DNA of 64,000 nucleotides from Ulva prolifera (lineage: Eukaryota > Chlorophyta > Ulvophyceae > Ulvales > Ulvaceae): NCBI GenBank assembly GCA_023078555.1, contig CM041203.1, forward strand, positions 267,481 through 331,480, read 5' to 3'. Position 1 is the stretch's first letter; each line of letters opens with the position of its first letter. The position numbers and the translations under genes are program-made. Shown one piece after another: positions 23,201 through 35,050 of the stretch. The notes below the pieces were generated by a model, which did not search any database, had not been told where the DNA came from, and saw only the letters and a list, made by a program, of their open reading frames with translations.

Positions 23201-25757
23201 TCTGCGTGACCAGCTCCACACCCCCCCTGGGCACGGTAGGGTTCCTGTCATGGACATGACGTTCCGACAAGACAACCCGGAGCCAAACCCCACGGCATAT
23301 TCACCTCGGCTTGGGTATGGCGACTCTGCGGAGATAATTCGGCGTGACCCTGCTCGGGACACACCGGAAATAGCCAGAGCAGCTCTGCATCGCACGCGTG
23401 CGATGTCCAGGGCTGCAGCCCATCCTGACGTCATCCCCCCTCCCCGTGCACGTGGTGAACTGCGTCATTTGGAGGCTGGTCCCTCGCGCACAACTCGTTA
23501 TGTGCCCACACGTGCTGCTGCATTGCACGACCCAGGTGTAGACGTTGCGTTCCCCGTTCCTGTGTCTGTCAGTGCGTCTGATGACGACATGGAGGAGGAT
23601 GACGAAAGTCCTGGCATCTATGATGACGACGATGAACAGCGCATGGACTACACCGTCTCAGATGATGAAAGAGCTGCGGCTCATCAGAATCTGGAGGCTC
23701 AGCGGGTCCGCTCAGGGAGTAATTCGGCTGCGGCCTCAGCATCTGGCGCGGGGGCAGTTGCTCCGCCCCTGCGAGGAGCAGAGGCGCCGAGGCCTTTCTG
23801 GGAGGATGAGCCAGATGAGGTGGAGACCGGGTCCGAATTAGGGGGAGAGGGCCCGGACCCCTCAGCCGCTGTCGGGGTTGATTTGCCTGACGAGGTGAGG
23901 GCCATTCCAGCCGCCTTGCCCCGCATAAAAATCAATCCCCTTGTACGCAGACGCCTTGTTCCATTGGCTGCGGATGTAGCAGCTGTGCATATGAATGAGC
24001 CTGCGGGCTCTAATGCTAGTAGTGAAACATTTGTTGCTGCTATTGAAGTTTCAGCTTGCAGCCAGGACACATCAGCCGCGGCTGACTGTGGAGTGTCCTG
24101 TGCAGGCCTGAAGCCTCAGCATGTGGAGTCTGGTGAGCAGCAGAGTGTTCAGCGTCGTGGGTCGCGCCGAGCAGCTGCCGCCAGGAAGCAGAAGGCCTCC
24201 TCCGACCCTGATATGCCTTCTATGAAGGAAGGACTTGCGGGTCCGGACAGGGATGCATGGCTGCGCGCCATGCAGGAGGAGGTAGATGCACTGGGTGAGC
24301 ACGGAACCTTCGGGTTGTGCTATCTGCCTGCGGGCAAACGGGCTATCTCGGGCAAATGGGTGCTCAAGATCAAGCGTGGGCCCGCGGGGGAGATTCAGCG
24401 CTACAAGGCACGCTATGTAGCGCGGGGTTTTTCTCAGGTAGAGGGTATAGACTTTTTTGAGACTTGGTCACCTGTTGGGAGCTATGCGACACTTCGTGTG
24501 TTGCTGTCAGTTGCTGCTCAGGCAGATTTAGAAATTAGACACATAGATATACAGTGTGCTTTTCTGAATGGTGAGCTGGAGGAGGAAGTGTTCGTTGAAC
24601 AGCCCCCGTACTTCACTGACGGGACAGCACGTGTATGGAGATTGCATAAAACCCTGTATGGCCTGAAGCAAGCTGCTCGCGAGTGGCATAAAGCTTTAAT
24701 AAAGGTCTTAGCAGAGATGGGATTTGTGTGCGCACAAAGTGATCCCGGACTGTATGTTAGAACATCTGGTCTATGTTTTATTTTTCTGTGGGTCGACGAC
24801 TTGTTCATATTCAGCGGCACTGCGGGGCTGCAAGAACTTGTCGACATAATTCTCACAAAATTTGAAGGCAGAGACCTGGGTGAACTAGCATGGGCACTTG
24901 GCACTGAGATCATGCGTGATCGTAAGGCCAAGACAATCACCATGACACAGCGAAACAAAATCCATAGCCTGCTTGAAAAGTATAGTATGTCTGATTGTCG
25001 AAAGTCTCCCACTCCGTTAGTGCCGCGGCAACAACTGAGGAGTGTGAAAGAGCACCCGGACCTGGAGAAAGCCAGTGCTGCTGAGCATTCCAGGTTCATG
25101 AGTGCTGTAGGAAGCATCCAGTACATTGCAGGAGTGACACGACCTGACCTCAGCTACGTGGCACATGCCCTGGCCCGGCACATGTCCAGTAGTCTGAAGG
25201 AACATTGGTTGGTTGTGCAACACGTTCTGAGATACCTGCAGTCCACAAAGAATTTAGGAATACAATTTGTAGGCTCTGTGGGGCATGGGTGCCTGTTAGA
25301 AGCTTTTTCTGATGCAGATTTTGCGAACTCTGCTGATTTGAAGAGTGTATCTGGTATGGTTCTTCGAGTGTATGGGAACTGTGTTCTCTGGCGCTCGAAG
25401 AAACAGAGTATAGTGGCAGGGGATACAACAGAGGCTGAGCTCATTGCGATGAGTGCAACAGCCAACGAGCTGATGTGGGTGAAGCAGTTGCTTCTCGACC
25501 TAAAGCTCGTCCCGTATAAGCCAACTCTGTGGGGTGATAATAAAAGTGCCAATATCTTGGCAGTAAATGCTGTGTCCTCTGACAGATCCAAGCACATTCG
25601 TGTGCGGCACTTGCGAGTGCGGGAATATGTCCAGATGGATGAACTTAAGGTAGCATGGGTGGGCACTGTGGATCAGTTAGCGGATGTGTTTACTAAAGTG
25701 CTGCCCGGACCTGCTTTAATAGAAGTTCGTAATAAACTCCAGCTAGTGGAGACTTAG
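20214..25757 (+). pseudogene. Copia C gag-pol, single premature stop
   Basis: Same polyprotein as B from the equivalent ATG at 20214. A TTG-to-TAG change at 22890-22892 (B reads LRKLSPRG, C reads LRK-stop-SPRG) cuts it between integrase and the acidic linker. The frame then continues without shift to the normal stop at 25757. Zinc knuckle, DSG protease, DDE integrase, WVDD reverse transcriptase and RNase H are all preserved. The copy lacks RT unless the stop is read through. Confidence 0.9.
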
Positions 25758-25774
25758 CAGGGTTTATGGGGGAG

Positions 25775-26121
25775 TGTCACAATGCATGAGCCTGCGGGCA
25801 GCAACGTGGTGACAGGTGCATCCATGCACGATCTGCGGATCACGTGCAGGGGTAAGCCGCCAGCCAGGATCGTATCGAGGTATCGAGAGAGATCCTGCGA
25901 GGGTTTCCCGGCGTGACCCTCGAGTGTTTGTAGTGTGCATATATTGTAGTGCACACTAAGAGCTGTAACCATTCTCTTTACTGTTTCACGGTACTAGCTG
26001 TACCCTGTCTCCTCCCGCATTCCTTGGTTCTACCTCTGTGCGCAGCAGGTATGGAATGCTGACTACTTGACCTGACCTAAGACTGCGTGTCTGACCTGAC
26101 AGATAGAGTGACTTTCTAACA
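25775..26121 (+). repeat. Copia C 3' LTR
   Basis: 347 bp, preceded by the purine tract ATGGGGGAG and followed by the target duplication GTGCT. Confidence 0.93.
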
Positions 26122-27674
26122 GTGCTGTCATCCCTGCCTCACGTGTCGAGCCTGCCATTGTACACCCCGAACTTCACAGACGACTCGAGTGCAACCTGGT
26201 TTAGGTCTGCTGATTATTTCTTCGCATCCATACATTTTCCTTTGTCTGACGCGGTTCGTGGCGATGCATCCGCTGAGCGAAAGTGGCATCACTACGTGTG
26301 CGAAGTTTTGAACAACCGCGTCTTATGCATGAAACTATCTGAGGCCCAGGTGATCAAACATTTGTCCAAGGGTTTCACTCGTGATGCCATGCACTACCAG
26401 GTTGCCACAGAAAAAGCCATGTCTCCTGAGTGCACCGTTCGTGAATGGCTGGATGCCATACGTGACTTCTTCTTTACCAACGGGCAATTCAGAATGCATA
26501 TCGAGGGGGCCTGGAGCAAATACCGTGCTTGGAAAGCCTCCAGCTTCAATGACTTGGTGCATCATGTCCGCATATATTACCAATTGAATTTTTCGATTAT
26601 GTGGACTTGCCTGGCAAAATGTCCCTGCAAGATTTTGCATGGAACTTGTTTGACAAGTTGCAGCACCTCATGTCCCCCGAGTGCACCTCAGAGTTGTCAG
26701 CCACAGTCAAAATGTTCATGCCACTACCAGACCTGCTGCAAAAATTGACCACACATCTGGAGAACAGCCACACATGGCCGACCGAGCGCGCAAATTCACA
26801 TGCCATAGCATTTGTCACATGGTGTGTGGACAAGCTGAACACAGCCAAGGAGACAGCCAACACAGCCAAGCGCTTTGCCACATTCTCTGCCAACCATTAC
26901 CAGGGTGTAGATTTTGCATCCACCGGCACCCATACCACCCCCACCCGTGAGATACCAGCCCACGCATCAGCACCAAAACGAGGCCAGCGGCAGATTACCA
27001 TGGCATATACCAATACCCAAAGACCAGGCCAGAGTCGCAGCCAATTTTCCAACAACCGTTCAACATATGTGCAGCCATCTACGCCATCTTCCAGCGTCAC
27101 CCGGGAGCGCTTACCAGGCCTCCGGGACGCCCGTAAGCTTCCATTCCAACAGAAGCAGGCCTAGCTCGATAATGCCATGGGCAGTCCCACCGTACCACAG
27201 TGGATCAAAGATGTGTATGCGTTTGAAGTTGCCAACCACAACGCGCCATTCACCATCCACGGTCTTGCGGCAGCCTGCCGTAAAGAACTCCCTTACTACC
27301 TTCCATTCACACCCGTGGCCGTCGGGATATTCCTCTTGGAAGCAACTTTCCACCACCGCAAGCGAGTTTGCGGCATCTGCCCCTCCTCAATGCCTGACAG
27401 CGACAGGTACCACCGCATCGCGGACTGCCCTACCGCGCGTTCCATTGCGCCAGAGGCACTCGCAACCTGGGCGCAACACCCTGCCAACAAGAACAAGTGC
27501 CTGATGGCAGTGGAGCCCGCCGACGAGCTACCGCCGCCTCCACCCCCGCCACCGCATCCGCAGAGCGCGGCAAACACTCCAAATACCGCGGGCCCCCGCA
27601 ATCTCAAACGGTATGATGATACCCCTCAGACTCCAAACAAACGAGCACGTGCCCCTGGCAACCATATCCGTTGA

Positions 27675-30600
27675 GAAACTGGCAAGCCGCCTCTTGGCTG
27701 CCCATCTTGGGCGGTGGAGCCTTTTGTACTAGCGGCTGACCACGCCTCAGGCCACGGCATTGTTTTTCCTTCCTCACTCAGCACAGCTGACAAGTCATTA
27801 TTCAATATTTCCACGCTATCCTGCCCTATTGTTGTAACCTTGCCATACACTGATGAGGCACACGTAGCATTGAGACATTTACATGCCATCAACCTGAATG
27901 GGCACCATGTCACAGTAGCCATCCCTGGCCGCTTGTTTGATAGTGATGCATTCGTGCCGTACACTAGCAGACACAGCTACAGCACAGTAGACAAAAGCCA
28001 ATGCATTGTTGTCCTATACGGACGGCCGCCCAGTGCCAGGTCACCAGACGTTCCATGTTTTGCGATTGATGTCCAACCAGCAGAGCCTAAATACATCTGC
28101 TATTTCTTGTGCTAGTCAGAAAATTGACGCTGCCGATCTGATCTGCACAGTCCCCATCCACATCAAAGGCAGCCGCTTGAAGGCGCTTGTAGACACAGCC
28201 TCCAATCACAGCATGATTACAGTAGAATTCCTACAGGCCAATGCCATCCCATATCACCAAAGCGCATCCACGTCGCATGGCATCTCTGGGAGTGTAGCAC
28301 CCTGCCTCGGTACTGTCACATTATGCACAAGCATAGGCCGCCAGCGTCACAATGTCACGTACACTGTGGTAGCAAGTTTGCCGGCTGCAGAGTGGCATGC
28401 ACCCAATCACGCGCTATTGGGTCTTGATATGATTGCCGTCACGCACATGAAACTCGAGTTTGATGATCCGGACGTTCGCATCATCGTGCCTGGCCGTAAG
28501 GCTGGCCCCCGAAAGCATTCTCGTGATTGGCAGCATGTCGTGCACATACCCAAACGCACACCTGCTTCACAAGGGACATCAGATGAGTATGCATGCACCA
28601 GCCGTAAGCTGAAATCTATGGTCAATCGTGCTAAATGTGGTAAGTCGCCTCTGTACGTGGTGCATGCCAAACCTGCACATACATGCGTCGAGCCTTCCAG
28701 CGATATGCATGTATGTGCGGCGTCGAAAAAGAAAGGGTTTCTGTCCCAGCAGCAAGTACCAGCGCCAGTCCAGCAAGATGTAGCCACCATCCCACAGTGT
28801 GTTCAAGAGATAGTACACAAACATTCCAAGTCCGGAGGCACGCTCGGGCCTGCACCCCCAAATACCACAGCCTTAGGCTTTGAGATGAATATTGAGAATC
28901 TGCCTGGCACCAGACCACGTGCTGCCCGCCAGTACAGATTGACTCCACTGGAACATTCTGAACTGGAAAAGCAGGTACAACACTTGCTTGACATGGGCTG
29001 GATTCAGCCGTCCATCTCCCCTTGGGCAAGCAACGTCCTTTTTGCTCCCAAACCCGGAGGTAAACTGAGACTGTGTGTCGACTACCGCTACCTGAATGAG
29101 AACTCAGTAAAGAATACATACCCATTACCACGCATAGATGCCTTGCTTGATAAATTGCAAGGCCAGAGATACTTTTCTGCATTGGATCTTGCTTCTGGAT
29201 ATCACCAGATCAGACTAGCCCCGACATCCCAGCCAAAAACTGCATTCCGCACCCCTGATGGCCTGTACGAATGGACGGTGATGCCATTCGGTCTCACCAA
29301 TGCACCGAGTGTCTTCCAACAAGCAATGCACGTGGTTTTGCGTGGACTTATTGGCAAGATTTGCCTTGCATACCTCGATGACATTATCATCATTTCCAGA
29401 ACTGCTGAGGATCATGCCATCAATCTTGATCGTGTGTTGACTAGGCTGCATGAACACAACTTTTTCTGCAATGCTGTCAAATGCCAATTTGCCATGCAAG
29501 AAGTCAAATACTTGGGCCATATTGTTACAGCAGATACCGTGAAGCCAGACCCACACAAGGTTTCAGTGTTGCAACAATGGCCTGAGGCTGATTTAAAATC
29601 GTCAACCAATACCATCCGATCATTCTTGGGTCTTGCTGGCTATTTTCGCAAATTTATTCCGAAATTTCCCACCCTTGCTGCCCCACTACTCGAGCGCATG
29701 AAAGCCAAAGGCAAGAGCGCATGGACTGAACAATGCACTCGAGCATTCAATGACATCAAACATGCTCTGATCAATGCCACAGGCCTGCGCCATCCCAATC
29801 TCAACCAGCCCTTCCATGTATACACAGATGCCAGTGATTATGCCTATGGAGCTGTCTTGATGCAAGACCATGAAGCAGCTCTGCATCCCATTGCATGGGT
29901 AGGCCGAAAAATGAATTCCTCTGAGGTCCACCATGCCACTTTTGAAAAAGAGCTGGGCGCCATTGTTTTTGCTGCACGCCAATGGCGTTGCTATCTGGAA
30001 AATGGCCACCCCGTGTATGTCCACTCTGACCATAATCCACTGAGGTACTTGCAGACCCAGCAACGCTTGAATAACAAGCAAGCGCGTTGGGTAGAGACGC
30101 TGTCCCGCATCAACTGGCACATCATGTACGTGCCTGGTGACAAGAACGTGGTGGCGGACGCAGTGTCCCGTGCCACACATTTGCCTTCCATGACAGTACA
30201 ATTGCATGATGACCATCCCATTTCGTGTGCCTCTCGTGCGGGCAATGCCATTCCAATGCAAGTTTCTTATGCGTTTCCGGCTGTAAGTCTGACCACGGCT
30301 GTAGCGCGCAGATGCCACTCGTCCCCATCCCCGGATCCAAGCGGATACGAGCTTCCAATCGCCAGCACTGGATCAACGGCCAGATCATCTGGCCTGTCGC
30401 CGATGAATCAGGCCATCCCATACCACCAGACGTTGCCAACAATCTCTCCCCAGCCCTGCGACTACTCCCGGCTACGGGAGAAGTTCGGTTCACCCCCGCC
30501 CGGCCTGTCCCCACCCATGCCAGACCTGCGTTCCCAGTCGCAATTTCCCCCTCTGTCCCAGCCACAGGACCCACGGCGGCCCACGCAGCCGCCACCATCA

Positions 30601-32784
30601 GTGATTTCCATCAGCTCGGGGTCCAGCCCCCGCATGGGCGAGCAGATGGAGTCTCAGCGGTCCCCGGTGTTGATGCCAACGGGATCTCCGCCAGCGCTGC
30701 CACCGCCCCCATCCCCACTTCCCCGCCGGCCCATGCCAACGCCGACCCGCCGCCGTTCTCCGCGACCGCTCCTGGTTGCCTCCGCACCCCATCTCCAATG
30801 TCAGACATTGACTTCGCGCCTACAGCGGAGGAGGCCGAATTCCTCGGCCTCACCCCTCCACCAACAGCCCGCGCGTGAGGACGACGTATCGACCGCGCAG
30901 CCGGATGCTTCCGTGGTGGACTGGGTCGACCAGGAGGACCTGGTGTGTGACGGCCGCGCAATCGACGCACAGCGTGTGGGTACGCACTCACAAGCAGAGC
31001 TGCTTCTGAAACAATCCAACAGATACTTGACTCTAGATCTGCACGCGGACGACTTCTGGCAGCGATTGTGTAGTGGCTATGCACATGATTCTGATTTTGC
31101 CGAGCCACCTGCATCATACCATTACGACCCTAAGCACCAGATTTATCTGCACAAGAACAAGATTGGTGTCCCTGATCATGATCACTTGCGCCGGCAAATT
31201 CTGTTGTGGCACCACGTACACCCCTGGCATGCACACATGGGTGTCTCTCGCACAGCATCATTGATCACAGACTCATTTTACTGGCCAAATATACACAAGG
31301 ATGTCAAGAAATTTGTGTCACAATGCCATAGCTGTCAGACCATGAAGTCCCCGTCGGAGCGGGAGGCAGTCATGTCCCCACTACCCGTACCTTCTGCATG
31401 CTGGCGTGTCGTGAGTGTAGACATGATCACGCAGCTGCCTAACTCCACGTCTGGTCACAATTGCATTGTTGTATTTGTTGATCAATTCAGCAAGATGGTA
31501 AGATTGATCCCCACAGTGTCTACTCTGAATGGTCCCAGATTCGCTGCATTGTTTTTCCAACACATATACCCCCATTCTGGCCTGCCACTTGGCATTTGTA
31601 GTGACCGCGGTACGCAGTGGAACAATAAATTTTTCACATCCCTTTGTGATCACCTAGGCATTGCATTGCAGCTGACATTCTCCTACCATCCTAGAACCAA
31701 TGAGCAAGTTGAGCGGTACAATCGCGTTGTGGAAGAAGCTGTTCGGCATTTCATCGGTCCTGCACATGATGATTGTTATGCATTCCTGCCACATATCGAG
31801 TTCAGCATGAATAGCTCCAAGTCGGCAGCCACGGGCTGCACGCCGTTCTCATTGAACCGTATCACTCCGCCACTGTCTCCCACAGCCCTTGCCTTCAAAT
31901 TGCCACAGCATCAGCAAGCAGCTCCAGCCGTGATGCACCGCATGTACTACTTCTTGGCAAAGCAAGCTCTGGTAGAGGCCAAGCAGTCAATGTGGTCGGA
32001 TTTCAACAGGAAATCTGCTTGGCCAACCTTTTCTGTGGGTGACTTGGTCCAACTATCTATACGTAAGGTTGCTCTGCATCATCCATCTCTCCGAAAGAAG
32101 TTTACTCCGCGTTGGTTGGGTCCCTGTAAAATTCTGGAAGTAGTGGGCCGGGCCGCTGCCCGTATATCATTGCCGACCACGCTGCAGCGCCTAGGTCTAC
32201 ATGATGTCTTTCACTTCTCTGTGCTCAAACCTTACAATGAGTCCTTCGATGCTGCATGCGCCACCAGCCCTGAACCTGCCAAGTCATCGGCCACTGTGGA
32301 CACGACCACTTATGAAGTAGAATGTATAGTCAATTACATGCAGTCGCGGCATCGCGATGACGACATCTCCATCGCGTGCCCTCACTACCTGGTGCGCTGG
32401 GCTGGCTACGATGCATCTCATGACTCTTGGTTACCAGTTGATGAGTTGTCCGGATGCCTGGAAAAAGTTGCCGACTATCTGTTCCACAATGCCTCCAGTA
32501 CTCAGAGAGCGCACATGATTCATGAGTTTCCGCGGGAAGCGCGGCTACAACTGTCCCATAAAGCAGCCAAGGCTGAATCCACCAGGCGTCCCGTCGCTGG
32601 GGGGAAGGTGCCCGCGGGTGGCAAAAACATCGACGATCCCAAACGCAAACCGCGTAGACGTAGTTCTCGGTTGAGCGAATCCCATAAGGCAGCACTTTCC
32701 AGGGTCACCTACTGCAGTTATTGTGGTAGGATGCGGACTGAGTCCGCAAAGCGCATGTGCGCTAATGCTGCCCCCCCGCTGTGA
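27675..32784 (+). pseudogene. Gypsy F pol (frameshifted), chromodomain type
   Basis: After the gag TGA the same frame continues with GKPPLGCPSWA and a segment matching the N-terminus of E pol. A frameshift near 28010 moves to the frame open to 32784. Domains in order: aspartic protease with LVDTASNHS (DTA, not DTG/DSG); reverse transcriptase with LRLCVDYRYLN, FALDLxSGYHQI-type and YLDD motifs; RNase H (YTDASDYAYG); a proline-rich insert (about 30300-30850); an H2C2 integrase zinc domain (HHVHPWHAHMG...CHSC); a DDE core (SVDMITQLP, CSDRGTQWNN, NEQVERYNRVVEEA); and a C-terminal chromodomain-like module (HYLVRWAGY...DSWLPVDEL). It is therefore a chromovirus. The proline-rich insert is shared with E in position but not closely in sequence. 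Confidence 0.88.
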
Positions 32785-33000
32785 TGCTGAAGGGGACGCC
32801 TGGATGTAAGCAGACTGCCTCTGTGAGGCCGGGGATTTCCAGGCCATAGGTGATGTGAGGAGGGGGCTCCCGGGAGCAAGGCCAACCCCTGCCTAAATCT
32901 GATCCGCCAGGTTGCATGTCGCGGGGCACCAACCTGTTTTTCCATCATGAGACGTCCATAAAACCCGACAGACCCAATTCCATCATCCCTGAACCCACCT

Positions 33001-33315
33001 ATGTGTGCAGTAAGAAACTTGCCAGTCCCTGAGATCCCACAAGATCCGACATCCCATTCCCTCGTCCAGCGTCGACGCTTTCTCCAGAACGTCCGCCAGT
33101 TGATGCTAGATGCCACTACAATGCCAGCGCTTGGAGACTACCACTCTCAGTACCTCACTGACCTCTGCCATGTCAGAAGAGTTACTCGCAGGCCGCATGA
33201 TGCAGTCCTAGACCTAGATGAGGCCATGAGTGAAATGATAAACCGCTACTCAGGTCGACAATTGTTGCCAGAGTACTTCCACGACCTCTGCGATGAGTTC
33301 CCCAGCCAGCTCTAG
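33001..33315 (+). CDS. Gypsy F ORF3, small protein after pol
   Basis: A 104-codon frame about 215 bp after the pol stop and 215 bp before the 3' LTR. It resembles the 111-residue ORF at 43417-43752 in the same place in element E: both have L-x-N-V-x3-M-x-D-x4-P near the N-terminal third and G-R-x-L...Y-x2-D-L-x3-F near the C-terminus, with about 42-45 residues between. No signal peptide, membrane segment or known domain is seen. Retention of the frame in an otherwise decayed copy suggests it was a real gene of the family. Its function is unknown. Confidence 0.6.
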   Translation: MCAVRNLPVPEIPQDPTSHSLVQRRRFLQNVRQLMLDATTMPALGDYHSQYLTDLCHVRRVTRRPHDAVLDLDEAMSEMINRYSGRQLLPEYFHDLCDEFPSQL

Positions 33316-33515
33316 AACTAGCCTCATTTCCAACAAGGTCACTCATCCGTATTCCATATGAGTAGACCCTTCTCTGTAAATACCACAATGCCCCGGTCTT
33401 ATGATGTACCCTACCATTCAAGTCAATGTGCTGTCTCCATTTATCTGCTTACCACAGCTTCCAGACTTGTCCTGAGCTTGCAGAGCATACTCTTGTTTGC
33501 CCTACTCCGCTCCCG

Positions 33516-33634
33516 TATGTGGGGGGAGGTGTTGTAATGGCCAAATCTGTCTGCTCAGAAGCACACATATTCCAGATATGCAGGCACCAATTGTGGATAC
33601 ATGTGTATGTATCTCAGGCTAGTGCCTTGCAAAC
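33516..33634 (+). repeat. Gypsy F polypurine tract and head of the 3' LTR
   Basis: A purine tract (TGTGGGGGGAGG, 33518-33529) precedes TGTTGTAATGG at 33530, the LTR start also seen at 42046. LTR positions 1-105 are present to 33634, where copia D begins. The LTR does not resume after D in this orientation. Confidence 0.85.
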
Positions 33635-33983
33635 TGTCACAATGCATGAGCCTGCGGGCAGGAGTGTGGTGACAGGTGCACCCATGCACGGACGATCCGC
33701 GGATCCAGTGCAGGGGTAAGCCGCCAGCCGAGATTGTCTCGATGTAGTGAGAGAGATCCCGCGAGGGTTTCCCGCCTTAACCTTGAGTGTTCAGTGTGCA
33801 TATAGGCATGTGCACACTGAGATCTGTAACCATTTCTCCTTACTGTTTCCCGGTGCTAGCACTCTCCTTATAGCGTTCCTCGGTTCTACCTCTGTGCGCA
33901 GCAAATATGGAACGCTGGCTGCCCTGACCTGACCTGTACGAAAGACTGCGCGTCTGACCTGACAATAGAGCATTTTTCTGACA
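33635..33983 (+). repeat. Copia D 5' LTR
   Basis: 349-bp LTR beginning TGTCACAATG at gypsy F LTR position 105. It shares the CTTAA and five-T (TTTTT) variants with the A 3' LTR rather than with its own 3' LTR, but shares a CAGGAG variant near its start with its own 3' LTR. Confidence 0.9.
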
Positions 33984-34767
33984 TGGTATCGGTGAATGTT
34001 AGCGTTATGTCTGTATATGGTCTTGTTCAGGAAGCCGTCGGCCAATGTCTGTGCGCAGACACGGCGGGCATTCCACTGTTCTGCCGGCGCTCAGACTGCG
34101 GTCAAAAGCGCAGGCATCATTTAGCTTTCTCGTAGTACATTGTTGTTAGACACAATTCGAGAAGTTTGTTTCAATGATCAGCGCTGAGAAAAGCGAACGC
34201 GATAGCTTAATTTTCTCAACCTGTCGGCTTGCGAGCCATCCCATCGTTTGGTTGCTGCGCGCGACAAACAACCGTCTGTCCTAATGCAGGATGTCTCTCT
34301 CTAACGCAAACTCTAACGCCAACTCTCCTCGCGAGGAGAGGCGTGACGATGCTGACCAGCAGCCTCTCGTCGACAGGGACGCTGACCAGCAGCTCCCTGA
34401 CGGAGAACAGCCTGCGGGTATGTTGCTCCGGGGCGGACGAATTGTCCGGCCACGACCCTCTTCCCATACTGGGCAGAGCAGCCAGCAGGTGCCTTTTTCC
34501 TCTCATGTTGTGAACGATCCTGGTCACACTGAGTCTTTCATATCACTCGAAACGTTGACCGAGGCGCTGCGTGCATCTCGGGGACGTAGAGAACCTGATT
34601 TGACCAAAGGAAAACTCCCTGAATGGAATTTTAAGACCGAAAGTTTCGTTGCGTACGAACAGAAAGTCTTTTTGTGGTTAGGCCAATTTGAGTTAGATCA
34701 TTTGTTGCAGGACGCAGCACGCACCGTCTGCGGACGAACAGCGTGTTCATGCTAGGGCGAGGACACA

Positions 34768-35050
34768 TGTCAAGACGCGTGTTAGTCTCATCGAGTGTGC
34801 ACAGGGGTTAATGCGCGTGCCTGAGCTGGTAAGCATGCTGACTGTGCATGACGACGTGGAGGGGAGCGTACCTTGCCATCGCGAAAAGTCGCGCAGCCGA
34901 AATGAAAGTAAGAATTGAACCGGTGACCTCATGAGTACATACTACATGCTCTACCACTGGGGCTTACCTGAAGAGTCCTTTGTTAGATGACTCCTCCCTT
35001 GATTATGTCATCTATATTCTTGGATCCCCAGATATGGATATCCCACAACA
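34768..35050 (-). mobile_element. S repeat copy 1: LTR-like element with tRNA-like pol III promoter
   Basis: A 283-bp insertion in the gag of copia D. On the minus strand it begins TGTTGTGGGATATCC and ends GTCTTGACA, so it has TG...CA ends, and it is flanked by a perfect 5-bp duplication ACACA (34763-34767 and 35051-35055). Inside, on the minus strand, is a tRNA-like stretch with an A-box-like AGTGGTAGAGC, a CTCATGA loop (anticodon CAT, as in Met) and a B-box-like GGTTCAATTC (34912-34921), spaced as in tRNAs. No internal retroelement genes are present, so it is a solo LTR, a TRIM-like fragment or a mobile tRNA-derived repeat. Confidence 0.8.

Larger units (their letters stand above)
19560..26121 (+). 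mobile_element. Copia LTR retrotransposon C (recent, one nonsense codon)
   Basis: A 6562-bp element with LTRs at 19560-19906 and 25775-26121 (347 bp each, one difference by eye: CTATCA versus CTAACA at the ends). The target duplication is GTGCT (19555-19559 and 26122-26126) in the gag of gypsy F. The primer-binding site TGGTATCGATG begins at 19907. It is nearly identical to B over the whole internal region but has a slightly different LTR, so B and C are sister copies of one young subfamily. Confidence 0.95.
18749..27674 (+). pseudogene. Gypsy F gag (broken, split by copia C)
   Basis: Coding pieces are 18749-19559 and 26127-27674. They match the E gag along its length: the N-terminal helical region, the segment around NFTDDSSATWFRSADYFF, and the capsid-like region with HIxxxF and DFFFTNGQF motifs. 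Near the C-terminus is a CGIC...H-x4-C zinc-knuckle-like motif with 10 residues between the second Cys and the His, then a proline run and a basic tail. Frameshifts lie near 19260 and 26590 and a TAG at 27162-27164. The annotated gag stop TGA (27672-27674) is followed in the same frame by conserved pol-linker sequence, as in E. Confidence 0.8.
15682..33634 (+). mobile_element. Gypsy/chromovirus F (degenerate, hosts CACTA and copia C)
   Basis: A Ty3/gypsy element on the plus strand with 5' LTR remainder (15682-18725), gag, pol, a third ORF, a purine tract and the head of the 3' LTR (33530-33634). It is decayed: gag has frameshifts near 19260 and 26590 and a TAG at 27162, and pol has a frameshift near 28010. 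Copia C sits in gag and a CACTA element in the 5' LTR. Its LTR head is missing from the left end and reappears inverted at 40678-40785; the tail of the 3' LTR reappears inverted at 2279-2541. It is a diverged relative of element E with the same gene order. Confidence 0.85.

Noticed and set aside
34900..34980. A genuine tRNA-Met gene in each S repeat
   Set aside because: A and B boxes and the CAT loop are present, but acceptor and T stems do not pair well and the stretch is embedded in a mobile repeat.
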